Of a stretch of DNA of 64,000 bases, positions 14,001 to 27,000 are shown piece by piece. The translations under genes were made by a program, and so were the position numbers. Source of the stretch: Diphasiastrum complanatum. Taxonomy: Eukaryota; Streptophyta; Lycopodiopsida; Lycopodiales; Lycopodiaceae. Each line of letters starts with the position of its first letter. Position 1 is the stretch's first letter. The stretch is taken from NCBI GenBank assembly GCA_029204225.1, contig CM055106.1, positions 5,654,361-5,718,360 on the forward strand, in the 5' to 3' direction. Under the pieces are notes generated by a model. That model was not told the origin of the DNA. It saw only the letters and a list, made by a program, of their open reading frames with translations, and did no database searches.

Positions 14001-17000
14001 GGGAGATCGAGCTAGTTTATTGTGACACCAACGACCAGACAGCTGATATTTTTACTAAACCACTTAGTAAAGATAAGTTTGAAAAGTTCAGAACTTTGTT
14101 GGGTGTCAGTTTGAATAAAATTGCCATTAAGGGGGGGTGTTGAAGAGTAATGCCTATTTTACCCCTTTTGGCTAAGCATTAGTTAAGTTGTACATAACTC
14201 ATGGGGCATGTTTTAATTAAATGCATGAGACCCCCCTTTTGTTAAGTTATGTAAATTAGTGCAAGTGGCCCACTTGGCCAAGTAGCTCACTCCTATGGTT
14301 GACACCTAGACTTTCCATGCATGTATAGGAGGTGCTTGCCTCACAAGGGATTTGGAGGACCCACGCCCTCCTCTCTCTCTCTAGCAATTCATTTCTTCTT
14401 GGGACTTTTGAGTTTGTGAGATGCTCATGCAATTCTCCTTGTGTGTGATATTTCCATAGCCAAGTTTTCTGAAGCTTTCATAGTTGATCTAGCATTTGAG
14501 TTAAGATACTCCATAGCTAGGTCTTGTAAATCTTCACCAACATCAAAACCTGAGCTCAAGGACTATATCAAGAGAGGGGAAAGGGCACACAGGATCATCA
14601 ACATGTTTGTGAGGGATAATGTTATTCCTCTAATCAGGTCACCCAAAGGGCCTGTAGATGCATGGTGCATTTTTTGTGCATTGTATGAGACAACAAATAC
14701 AGCTAGACTTCTTTACTTGAAGGACAAGCTGTATAATCTCACAGGATGGAGACGGGAGAAAGTTGTTGATCATCTTACTAAGATTCAGGATCTTAGATAT
14801 CAGCTTTCTGTGCTTGGAGAGGCTATTGCTGACAAAGACTTGGTGCCAATAGTTCTGAATAGCTTGTCATATGCTTATCAGAACTTTGTTATGATGATAT
14901 CTGTGAGGGACAAAATTCCTACCTATGAAGAGGTATATGGTCTCTTGTTACAGGAGGAGATAAGGAGAGTTAATCTCTCCAAGAGGGAGGATTTCCAAGA
15001 GCATGCCTTTACTTCTAAGAAGAAGCAAAATTCAGCCAAGGACCAAGAAGAAAGGAAAAGTTTCGTAGCATGCTAGGTGTTGGTATGAACAAAATAGCCA
15101 TTAAAGGAGGGGTAATGAAATGTAATTCCTATTTTGCCTCTTTTGGCTTTTATACTTGTAACTTGTAAGTTGTGCATAAGACATGGGGGTAAAACATTTA
15201 TGTATATAAATAGTACACCCCACTTATGCTAATTAGGCAAGTAATGACGAGTAGGTTAAAGACCCATGTGGAGTCTAGAGCTAGAATAAGAAAGACACTA
15301 CCTCTTTGAATTTCATGCTATTTGCGGCCTTGGGCTTGGAGGGGTTTCCACGCCCTCCTACTCTTTTAGTTGGTGTGAGCTTTGGAGTTCTCTCTCTCTT
15401 GCTTTTGTCTTCTACTCCATAGCTGGTTTGTCCAAGCTTTCATAGTGTGCTTACTATGTTGTTTGTTATGATACTCCATAGCTAGGCCTTGGATTTTGTC
15501 ACATAGTTGCTTGTCCATTGACCAGATTTAAGTGTTGTTGTGGGTCTTGCTCCAAACTTTGACAGTCAGAATGATATCCAATAAGTAGTTCAACTTTATC
15601 TGGAATATAATGTTGGAAGATTGATTGTGGTTCTGGATCACATGTAGCATCAAGTTTGTGAATGTCATCTTAATCAGTAACAACACCTATCACAATGGAT
15701 CCGTTACCATATTTCTCACTCAGATCTTGTTGACTGTCCGGTGTAGAATCTTGTTCATCCATACTCTTTAGTCTCAAAACTGACCGTCTCTCTTCAAGAG
15801 TTTTAAAGCGAATGATTAATGTGGCCTTATCTTTATTGGTTCGCCAGGCTCTTTCCATCCCTTGACTGTTGTGGGTGCCCTAAAGTGGTTTCCAAAAATC
15901 TAGTTGCTTCTTGGATGGCATATTGTATGTCTACAATACCCCTTACTCTCACATTAAGGGCCTTTTGATCCCTCATTCTCTCTTCAGAAATAGTAGCTAA
16001 AATAAAAGTAGACATTCATGCCCATGTTTTTGTGGTTTCCTTGTGCTGAACCAAATCTTGTTCCAAGGCTTGGATTTTCATCATCATAGTTGATGTTTCA
16101 CCTTGACTGTGGACCTCCTCTTTGTGGGCTGCAAAATTTCGTTTCAACCGTCTATTTTCTTCCTGAAGAAGCTTGATCTCATCCTTCAGTGATTTCATCT
16201 ATGTTTTTAACACTTTCACTTTGTATACCAGGAAGCCTTCGAAAGCTTTGGAAGGAGTATAAATCGTCGTAGAAAACAGATTGGCAGATTCAGGATGGGG
16301 GCCTTGACTGCAGAGAAGGAGAGAGAGGCAAGGCAGCTGCATGAGCCAGCGATTGTAGGAATCTAGAATCAAGACTATTTTTTAACACAAAGTATTCTCA
16401 AAGAGAAGAGAGAGATGGTTAGATGACCCTCTTGTAGAAACTTGTGGACAGCCAATAAAAACAGTAGATTGCTTAACAAAAGTGTGTATCATACAAATGA
16501 ATGGCTACATATAAGTAGTCCAAGATGGCTATCTACCTTCATGACTGTTGGCTGTCCAATAACTTGACTACTGGCTATCTAGCTACCATAAGTTACATAA
16601 AATAATTAAGTACCCCAAATAACAAGTTAGGTACATAATTCACATGTATAGGCCCCTAGTAGACCCACGAGTCCCTACAAGTTAGTTTCATACTAACTTG
16701 GGCCTAAAATATAAATGACCATGGTTACACAAATCTCGACCTTTTGGGTCATAGTAACCTATGGCTTCTACATCATTCACATTTATTATTCTAACACCCT
16801 CCTTAAATGAAAATGACATGTATCCACTAAGTAAGAAAATCAGCACGTTGCTTTCAATTTAAAGCTTCACAAAGAGCTTTAAAGCGAACTCTAGGCAATG
16901 CCTTAGTGAACACATCTGCAATATTATCCTCCGTGGGACAATATTCAAGCGTGATGTCGCCATTATGAAGCTTCTCCCGAACAAAGTGATAGTGGATCTC

Positions 17001-20000
17001 GATATGCTTTGTTCTTGCATGAAATACTGGATTTCGTGCAATGGCAATATCACTTTGACTATCCGTAAATAGGAGAGTAGCTGAGGGCTGGCCATGCTTC
17101 ATATCGACAAGTAATTGTCTCAGCCATATACACTCCGTAGTGGCTGAAAACGTTGCTCTATATTCTGCTTCACTTGAGGATGTAGCAACGGTGGGCTGCT
17201 TCTTGCTTAACCAAGAAACTGCGGAATTTCTAATGAAAAAGCAATGACCACTAGTAGAGCGTCTAGTGTCTTGATCTCCACCCCAATCCGAGTCACAAAA
17301 ACCAGCCAAACATGCATCATCACTAGAAGGATAAAACAGACCAAGTGTTTTACTTCCTTGAAGATATCGAAGGATCCTCTTCAATGCTTTCCAATGTGAT
17401 GTCAACGGAGCATGCATGAATTGGCTCATGAGGGAAACACTATAAGATATGTCTGGTCTTGAGTTGCATAAGTAAATGAGACTTCCAACCGCTTGACAAT
17501 ATAGTGTAATATCAAATGGTTCACCACCACTTTGATTACTTAACTTCAGGCCCGTCTCAATTGGTGTAGCAACCGGCTTGCAATCTTCCATTTTGAAACG
17601 CTTCAAAATCTGCTTAATGTACCGCTATTGGGTAATGAAAATTCCAGCCTTTCCTTGCAAAAACTCAAGACCAAGGTAGAAATGCAATTGGCCTAAATCT
17701 GATGTATCATAAACTGAAGCAAGATCAGATTTTAAGGCTGCAATAGATTGTTCATTACTACCCGTAATGATAATATCATCAACATATAGCAAAATGATGA
17801 TGATAAACTCAGATGTATGCATGACTTAAAGCGTAGATTCACTAGGACTGTTAGAAAACCCATGATCACAAAAGTGTGTGTGTATCTTTTGATACCACAT
17901 CCTTGGGGCTTGTTTTAGTCCATAGAGAGCCTTCTTGAGAAGACACACTTTGTCTTCTTGACCTGCAACCAAAAAACCAGCAGGTTGCTGAAGGTAAACT
18001 TCCTCATTAAGATCACCATTGAGGAAGGCTGTCTTTATGTCAAGTTGGTGCATACGCCAACCATGATGGGCAGCCAAAGCAGTGACTATCCTTACGGTAG
18101 TTATTCGTGCGGTAGGTGCAAAAGTTTCCTCATAATCAATGCCCTCCTTTTGCGCATAACCTGTGGCAACAAGTCTTGCCTTGTACCTTTCAACAGTACC
18201 ATCGGACTTGTACTTGATCTTATAGACCCATTTACAGCCAATTGTTTTCTTTCCATGTGGAAGATCAACAAGAACCCATGTTTGGTTCTTTATGAGTGAG
18301 TCATACTCCTCTTTCATCGCGTCCTCCCAACATTTTAGTCCTCTGGCCTGCTCATAAAAAACAGGTTCTATTGCACTATCCTCAATAGATGTAAGAGCAA
18401 AATCAGAAAAATCAGCAAATTCTACTGATTTAGATTAGGCACGAGTCTTCCCTTTATAGAAGCGGTTCACTTTGCTGTCCTGCAAAGTCTGCAACAGCCA
18501 TTTAGGGACTGGTTTAGGCTGTCCAACAGCCTTACTTTGATCAACGCTTTGCTGTCCAAAGTGATCTGAACTATCAACACTTTGCTGTCCAAAGTGCTCT
18601 GAAATTGGACTATGCTGTCCAAAGTTTTCAACAGGCCGTTCCTCTTCATAAATCTGCTCCTCTTGATGAATTATGGGCTGTTCGCTTGAAGAACCAGTGG
18701 GCTGTCCATTAGAGGATGATGGCAGTCTCTCCTCTTCAACATTAGATGGTAATACCAAATCATACGTCAAAATCTTCAAGGCTTTAGTCGGACACCGATT
18801 ACTAATGTATGCCGCCGTAATAACCGCTTCAGCCCAAAACTTGTGGGGAACGCCCTTTGCCTTAAGCATGCTCCATGATTGTGCGATTTTTCCTCTCGGC
18901 AACACCATTTTGTTGCGGTGTGTAAGGTGTAGTCATTTGATGTAGGATGCCTTTGCTTTTAAGAAACATGCCGAACGTACTTTTAATGTATTCCCCTCCT
19001 CGGTCGGTACGTAGTATCTTCAAAGTATGCCCAAACTGATTTTCTATCATAGCTAGAAAATCTTTGAAGCGTTAAAAAACTTCAGATTTTGCATTCATAG
19101 GAAAGATCCATGTAAACCTTGAAAAATCATCAATTAAAGTAACGAAGTACTTGCATTTACCAATGGATTCGGTCCTCATTGGACCACATACATCACTATG
19201 AATTAAGGCAAACTTATCACCAACTTTGATAGTCCCATCAATAGGAAAAGGCGTCCGTTGAAACTTACCAAGTATGCATCCTTCGCATACATGTCCTTCG
19301 GGATGCTCCATATTTGGAATGCCTTCCACCATGTTGAATTTCTTCGACATATTCAAACTTCCAAAATTGAGGTGCCCGTACCTCGCATGCCATAGTTTAG
19401 CCAACTCCAATGCATGTGAATTAGTAGCAACAAGACCAAAGGATGTCAAAGCTTTAGGTTCATAAATATCCAACAAAAACAAACCTCCTCGCAATGTTCC
19501 CGAAACAACAATTAAAAGTGATCTCTTTGGGTCGTTTATAAGACATTTGTCTTCTTTAAATTCTACAATCAATCCTTGATTCATGATTCTAGAGACCGAA
19601 ATGAGATTTTTCTTAATCTTAGGAACATAAAGTACATTTCGAATGTACTTTTCTTCTCCATTGGGAAGAATGAGGGGTATAGATCCAATGCCTTCAATTG
19701 GATAGGAGGTGTTGTCAACACCTTGCACCTTGCTTCCATCTTTGATTTTCATAAGCTTTGTGAAGACGTCTCTATGGTGAGTCATATGGCGTGTAGCTCC
19801 GCTATCAATCACCCAATCAATGTCCCAAGCACTCTTGGAAGTCTTGCATGATCGAATGTGAGGTAGGATTGATCTCTTCACGGATAGCGCTATGACCGAA
19901 TGTGCTTGTGCGTCACGTCGATCCCACTTCTTTTGTTCTTCGGAAGACACCTCCACATATGTTGAAGAAGTAGCTCTTGACGGTGTAGTAGGTGCCAAAC

Positions 20001-20979
20001 TAGGTGGCCTCTCTTCATCACCACTTACAACTTCAAACAAACCTTTAGCAATAAGGAGGTGTCTGATCATGTAGCACCACAAGGAGAAATTAGTTCCATC
20101 CAACCTATCTTCATTGAACAAAGAACCTATAGATTCAGATTCTTTAGCCATTTCTGAAAATTCAGCTAATAGTAGATGGGAAAAACAGATCAGGCCAAAA
20201 TCTACCAAAAAATCAGCAAGATCAAAGCTGAATTAATGAGCACTATAGATTGCAATACACCACATGCAATAGCTCATTCACAAGAAGATATAGGTGGCTG
20301 TATTCTGCTGAAATAACAGAATACTAACTAATATGCAGGCTTCCAATGAAGCCAAAACCACAACCAGAACTTTTGTGGTAAAATGGTGTGCACTCAATGT
20401 GCTGATGGAGCCCTCCAAGCTCCTCCCCTTCCTCCATGCAAAAAGGACAAGTGGGGCCCAAGAAAGGTCCCATTTGTCCCTTCTAGAATTTGGGGTCAAG
20501 GTGGAGGTCCCAAGGCTTGCCACATGGCACTTGGAGTCATGAGACTCTATAGCGCTAACTAGTTATTAATATTAAATAACTTTAAAACTAGGAAGGGGCC
20601 CAATGGGTCCAAGTTTATACATAAAGAAATGTGAGGCATAAACTAGTCCTCTGTCATTATTGCTACAAAGCGGACGTGGGCGTAAAAATGGCCAAAAGCC
20701 TTCGGACGCGCATCCCTGCTACAAAGTGTGCAATAATTGATTTAGGATTTAAGGTTTCTCATCAATTGTGTTGAGTATCATGGATTCTTTTGTAAAATTA
20801 ATTGATATTGTTTAATATACTATAATCATCATGCAGACATGAGGGTCCGGGCCGGACGCGGGCATTCCGCGTCCGCGTCCGGCGTCCGGACCCGGACGCG
20901 TCTGACCCCCGGACGCGGGGTCGGACGCGTCCTTATTTTTGTTTATTCTTTTTTTATTTTTTTGGCTAAATAACTCTAA

Positions 20980-21010
<31 letters not shown>

Positions 21011-24000
21011 CAAAAGCGGACACGTCCAGGGACCCGGACGCACGTGTCCGGACGCGCGTTCGGACGCAGGGTCCGCTTCCTTAGCTATAATGTTTAAGAT
21101 TTTAGTGTTAATTCTAAAATTTAGCAAAATGTTATGTTCATCAATGATTGATTCATTGTGAATGTTCTAGGAACAGTTCACTTAAATTCTAAAAGCCTTT
21201 CTTTTTTTACAAATAGTTTTGTCTTTTATAAGTGTTGGCTTTTTTCATTAATTTTTTTGGAAATATAATGTTTAGTTTGGAACATGGGCGTTTTCCCCCA
21301 TGTCTCTCAAGTAAAATCTTCATGATGCTGCTTGTAATATGGCCATTTTGAATGTTTTGGAACTAGGCTTCATAACCTGGATTCTAAAATCATCCAAGTC
21401 TTAACATTAAGACATATATTTGATTTTGCTTAAATATTTCCTTACCATTTCTTGTTATATACATATTGATGTGACAACTTTTTCATCTATGTTAATCTTT
21501 AATTGCAAGTCACTAATTCTTGGATTTCATATATTTATTTTACAGGCGTTGGCAAGATGGATTGTGAGTCCATGTGGGAAGAGAATTACGGCTTTTGTGA
21601 AGGATATTGAAAAGAAAAAGTTGTTGAAGGTCACTGAGTCCATGTGGAAATTGACCTATTATGTTTCTTCTTTGGTCTTCGCGTTTATCGTGACTTACAA
21701 GGAGCCTTGGTTTGGGAGAAGTGACGCATTTTGGCATGGATGGCCGAATCAATCTATTAAGTAAGTTTTAAACTCAACCCTCCAAGTTTCTTCACCTCCA
21801 TATAATGTTGATCCAGTAATACAGTATGGAGCCTTATTCAACCATAGAACCAACGGTTCTTGGAACCGTGGGTCCCAAGTACCGTTGGGTGAACCGTACC
21901 ATGATTCATGAACCGTGGTATGGTTCTTGTAATCAATTAATTAATTAATCATTTATTTATTTATTTTTTGGACCCTTTTCCCCCTAAAACCCATTTCACT
22001 GTTTTTGGCCCTCATTTCACTGTTTCTGGCCCCCATTTCACTGTTTTTGGCCCTCATTTCACTGTTTCTGGCCCTCATTCTGGTGGGTAGTAAAAATAAA
22101 TATAAATAAATAATTATTTACTGTACGGTTCACCAGTAAAATCTCTGTGAACCGTACGGTTCACTGTACGATTCTGAGAACCGTGGTGAACCGTTCATGG
22201 TTCTCAGATACTATGTATTCAACCTTGAGGTGCTATGTCAATTAATGCTATCATGTTTTATGTAAAACAAATCTCAAATACCCTTCTTTCTTATGTGCTT
22301 TTCTCAATTACCACTGTTTTTGCTTATGTGAAAGAAAATGTTTTTTTTTTAATATGATTACCTTCCTCTCCAGCAAGTATATGATATCGATATTTGTTAT
22401 GCTTTTAGCTTAAACTTCGGACTCTATTGATGAAATGCAAAGGCGCGGTAAACTTTCTGAATTTTTCCAACATGTGAATATATATCTCTAGAAGTCTTGT
22501 ATTGGTAACCTTGTCTATAACTAAGTAGCACCGGAATGGCGTTCCGGAACGCTGTTCCCAAGAAATTGGAAATTTTTTGTTAATAGCTCCATGTCTCCAA
22601 ATACAAGCTTTTCCACCAACAATTTTCTCACATGAATGCATAATTGGTTGATTCACTTATACGTGCTGTTTGCTTTTGGTGTCACTATCAAGTTGCTTTA
22701 TCCATGAAAGCTTTGGTGTAGCAAATTTCTTCAATTACATCTTCATTGGTAGTTCTCAGTGATGATTTATGTTTGGGATTAAAAGAAAAGGGTCACACAT
22801 GTGTCAAGTTGGCCATAAAATTGGGTTTTGAATAAGAAAAAAGAGCAAGTTGAAAAATTTCATAGGAACATGTGATTGTCTGTCCAATTACTAGTGGATC
22901 TGTCTTCTTCTCTGTTGCTTGTTTAAAATGTTGAGATGTGAGCTCCTTTGCAACCATAGATGCAGTGTGTTCTGGAACGTAAAGTTCCGATCATGTTCCA
23001 GAACGTTTTTTATTTGTTTGTAAATTTTTTAAGGTGTCTTGGAAAAATAAAAAAGCCATCTACGTACACATTTAAAAACCTTGTATCAGGTATCTTCATA
23101 TTCTAAGCACTTGTCTTCTAAACATTCACTAGAAGATTTGAATTGAGACTCCATTTGATTTGGACAAGATTCAAACGATTCAAATTGAGTAGTTTTTTCC
23201 CAAACAATAGTTGCTAAAATTTCTTGGAGCATGGTTTTTGAATCAAGATCTAAGAACATGTCTAAGGAAGCGGATGGTGCGTCCGAACGTGCGTCCGCGT
23301 CCGCGTCCGGGCGTGGACGCGCCAGGGGTGCGTCCGGGGTCCGGACCCGTCCGCTTTTTTTTTATTATTTTATTATTTTTTTAGTCTTATTTAGTCTAAA
23401 AAAATAAAAAATAAAAAATAAGGGACGCGTCCGACCCCGCGTCCGGGTCCGGATGCCGGACGCGGACGCGGATTGCCCGCGTCTGGCCCGGACCCTCATG
23501 TCTTCAACATGTTAAAAACTTTAATTTTAGTGGAATGTGTTGGTGGGACGGTCATCTGGTAGAGAGTGTGATGGCACGAGGGCCATCACAACCTTGCGGT
23601 AATCACGAGATGTGTAGAAGCAAGATAGATGATAGAGTGACTAATATCCTAATCACCTGTAACATGTAATTACACAGATTTTCAGCAATCCTATTCATTG
23701 TGGCTAAGGCATTAGAAATTCCTTTGACACAAGTAAATGATAGGCGGCTTCCTCTTGTTATTACACTGGCTTAAGCATTACTTCGTTAAAGTTGCCTGTA
23801 ACTAATGGAAAATTCATAAAATTTGGACTCAGGTACATCTTTTACGGTATCCGACACATAAGTTTTTGTCGAATATAGAGCTACCTCCAAATATTGTCAA
23901 CTTTATTCCATTAATTCTCCAGAAAAGCACTTTAACAAGTATCTCAAAAGCTTTAGCTTGCCCAATCCTAATGATCGAAATCATTGAGGACAAGCCTATG

Positions 24001-27000
24001 AGTGCTCCACCGAGTTGAAAAGGAAGAACCATAAACACCATTTAACTCAATTTACTGGGAGTACTGATACAAGTGGCTAAATAGCATAATATCAACGAAT
24101 CGAATCCCTTTATTGGGTACATGTCTGAGAACCGTACCACTTCCATCGTTTCGTCAAGATCGGTTTAGAAAGCTTTTCTTCTGACTACCGATTAGTACAG
24201 CTTGACACAGATACAATGGTACCAAAGTTCCTCAAAAATTGGGCTTACAGGTAACTGTTGATGTAACACACCAAAGTTATATTACCAAAAGCCTAATGTC
24301 AAGTTGATAAGGCTTAATACATGCATATTGTCCATGGAGAAGAAAAAACCAAATTCCTTCTACTAAGACCGGGAAACAATATCCAAAACCAAGGTTACAA
24401 CTTTGACAACCGAGCACTAAGAAACCAGAGTTCCTCCAATAGGGCGCTAGTAACTTAAAATTTCAGAATTGATTTAGAGAATCAACTTCTAAAGTTACAA
24501 AATGCCAGCCTTTATTGATCCTTGGATGACTGGCATGCAATGTGCACAAATTTGAGCAAACTAGTGACATTTATGAGCGAGATTTCCAAAACAGATTCAT
24601 ACTTTTAGCAAAATGTTCAATCGAACTAATTGGGATCAATTCCAAGAGCTTTGAATTGCCATTCTTTGTGACTATGGTCGAGCATCCATCTCTTTTAGAA
24701 TAAACTAGTGAATGACGACGTTGCCAATGTGTCTTAATTCTAACAATTAATCTCAATCTTTTATGGACATAATTCACAGAGCAGCATGCATTTAAACAAT
24801 GCACAAAATAGTTCACTGTCCTTTCATTGAAGGTGGTTGTTTTTTTTTTCCTGGGTTTTGACATTCTGGAACGCTATGCTTCTGGAATGCCGTTCCGACG
24901 CAACTTAGAATGCAACCTTGAAGCTTGATACTCAATACCAGGACCCTTAATGATTACACTTAGGAATTATCTTGCTAGCTTGATAAGGAATGCATTGGGC
25001 AACTTTATGTGAGTGCTATCTTCACCAGCCTTTACCATTGGTCCTGTTATAAAACAAATTTTGGAAATCTGTACTACATTTGACAGTATCTCACGTGCTT
25101 GTTCCTAAACAAGCTTTCTGGGATGCTGACTCTTTGGAATGATTTTCTGAGGTGACAAGGCGGCCCAAGGTACTGTGAAGGACCAATAGATGTCTGTGAT
25201 ATATGGCCTATCACTCTAAAGAACAATCATAGTCAGTGGAATATTGATGGTCTTGCACAAATGTGCTAATAAGCAGCTGAATAAGTTGATCCACCAACTG
25301 AGCTAATGAATGCTAAATTGAAGTTAATCTTATCTAAGTGAAGAGCTACTCTGTATCAGTCAAACATCATAGACTGAGGCCATTGGCCTGTTTATAGCAT
25401 CTGAGGCCTTAGAACTTGTGAGTTAAGCCCAGAGGCCAATAATGACCTAATGACTCACGAGTCACAACGACTCTAGCAGATGCCAAAGAATAAATGGACT
25501 CGGGGCCCCAAAGAATATGGCCCAAGTCCCCAAAGAATATGGCCCATAGAAAACATAATAATTGTTTAATATTCAGATCCATGGCCCACATTGATATGTA
25601 CCTGTGCATAATATTGGTCCCGCAATCAAAGTACAGCACATTTGTCATTTTAGTTAAAACTCAGGTTTCAACAAATAACCAAATTTCATTGTGGGTCGTT
25701 GCAAATGAAGGATAGTAGCGGATTTTGAAGTTCAGTATAAACATAAAAAGGTTCCAACTATGCTCCATCCTTAATAAAAGCCAACATGGTGCTAAAGTAA
25801 AGTGGCATGACCTTAATGTGATGAGACCTGTAATAGAAGAACCTTGAAAGTTTCTGTATCAAATGTTCTTGAGCTTGAGCTCTTCGGAATATCTTTATTA
25901 TCATCCACTTTTTGCAAGAATATAATAGAAACGCATAATCTAATAGCTTTTAGATTGATTTTGTGATGAGAACTCATCACTATTAGTGAAAATAGCTGTC
26001 TACAATGACCATATTTACGAGCAGACATGTTTGATCTTGCCATCTTTGGGCCATTGAGCCCTCATAAATTACAAAGGAGTACAAAATTAAAATTTTGAAA
26101 TCAATTTTAATGTAAAAAAGGAGTAAAAAAAGAAGTAAATGCTTGGAATAATTCAAGTCTGTGTAGCGTGTAGCCTAATGAGTAATCAGTAATGGTTGTA
26201 AAGCTAACTAGAATTTAGGGTCAGTTGTAAGACTATAACGTATAATCCTACAGATAACGTATCCGTAAGATGTATTGTTGGCCTACAAGTCCATATACAA
26301 AGTTCTAAGCCAAAACAAGAGAGAATAAAAAATATTATGGTTTTTAGAGGGCAACTTTTGCAAACATACCGCATCCCCTTTCTTGCACAGTTGCAAACAC
26401 GTTTGCGTTTGCCATGTTTTCTGGTAACAATGACTGGACAGTAACACTTCTTATGTGTTGTATGACAAGGTTTCAATTGAAAGTGTTCTACACGTTCCAA
26501 TGCGGGTTCTACATTTACAGTGTTGCAGCTCTTCTTGTGTGGGAGACTCGGAGAAAGGATTTCAATGTTATGCTGACCCATCACATCTTGACAATTGGGT
26601 TAATTGCATTTTCCTACATTACAGGGTATGTGCACTTATTGGTGCTTGCTATTTCTGTTGTTATATTGTGCATATGAATATGAAATCTAAATATGTTTGA
26701 AAAGTGCCATACATTATTGTCTTTCTTGTCTGGTTTTAATGCTGACCTCCCTACTCATTTCTATTTCTGGTTTCACAGTTCTTTTCGGGCAGGGTCAATT
26801 GTGGTTGCTTTGCACGATGTAACGGATGTTTTGCTGGAGTCTGCGAAGCTTTGCAAATATGCTGGAAGGGAAGTGGAGGCGAGCTTTTTGTTTGCAGTAT
26901 TTGCTCTCTCTTGGCTTCTTCTGAGGCTCATTTATTTCCCATTTTGGATTATTTGGAGCACAAGGTAATTCTTTCATTCTACTTTGGGTTTTTTTTGGGT

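Larger units (their letters stand above)
9124..14536 (+). mobile_element. Young full-length Ty1/copia retrotransposon
   Basis: The two LTRs (9124-9522 and 14138-14536) are 399 bp each, and by eye differ at only three positions. The 5-bp target duplication CCAAC at 9119-9123 and 14537-14541 is perfect. The PBS TGGTATCAGAGC is at 9523-9534 and the polypurine tract is the G-rich run at 14129-14137. The internal domain order gag, protease, integrase, RT, RNase H is that of Ty1/copia. The coding region has two frameshifts and one stop, so this copy is not autonomous as written. It is inserted in the gag of the older element and in sense with the host gene. Confidence 0.96.
8183..15501 (+). mobile_element. 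Older Ty1/copia element, internally deleted, host of a nested copia
   Basis: The 5' LTR is 8183-8559 and the 3' LTR 15113-15501. The target duplication CATAG is perfect at 8178-8182 and 15502-15506. The primer-binding site TGGTATCAGAGC (initiator tRNA-Met) follows the 5' LTR at 8560-8571. Its gag starts near 8981, is split by the younger element at CCAAC, and resumes at 14542. Almost all of protease, integrase, RT and RNase H is missing: the gag frame runs into the last codons of pol (LGVGMNKIAIKGG) just before the polypurine tract. It is therefore a non-autonomous deletion derivative that still has LTRs, PBS, most of gag and a polypurine tract. It lies in intron 1, in sense with the host gene. 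Confidence 0.9.
16354..20151 (-). mobile_element. Decayed Ty1/copia element on the - strand, gag largely deleted
   Basis: The coding region runs from gag ATG at 20151 to the pol end near 16854, followed by polypurine GGAGGG (16797-16802) and an LTR that starts TGTTAGAATAAT (16796, reading left). A possible LTR end CCTACA is at 16354, making it about 443 bp. No matching 5' LTR or PBS was found right of 20151, so the element is 5'-truncated or rearranged. It lies antisense to the ceramide synthase in intron 1. Confidence 0.85.
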
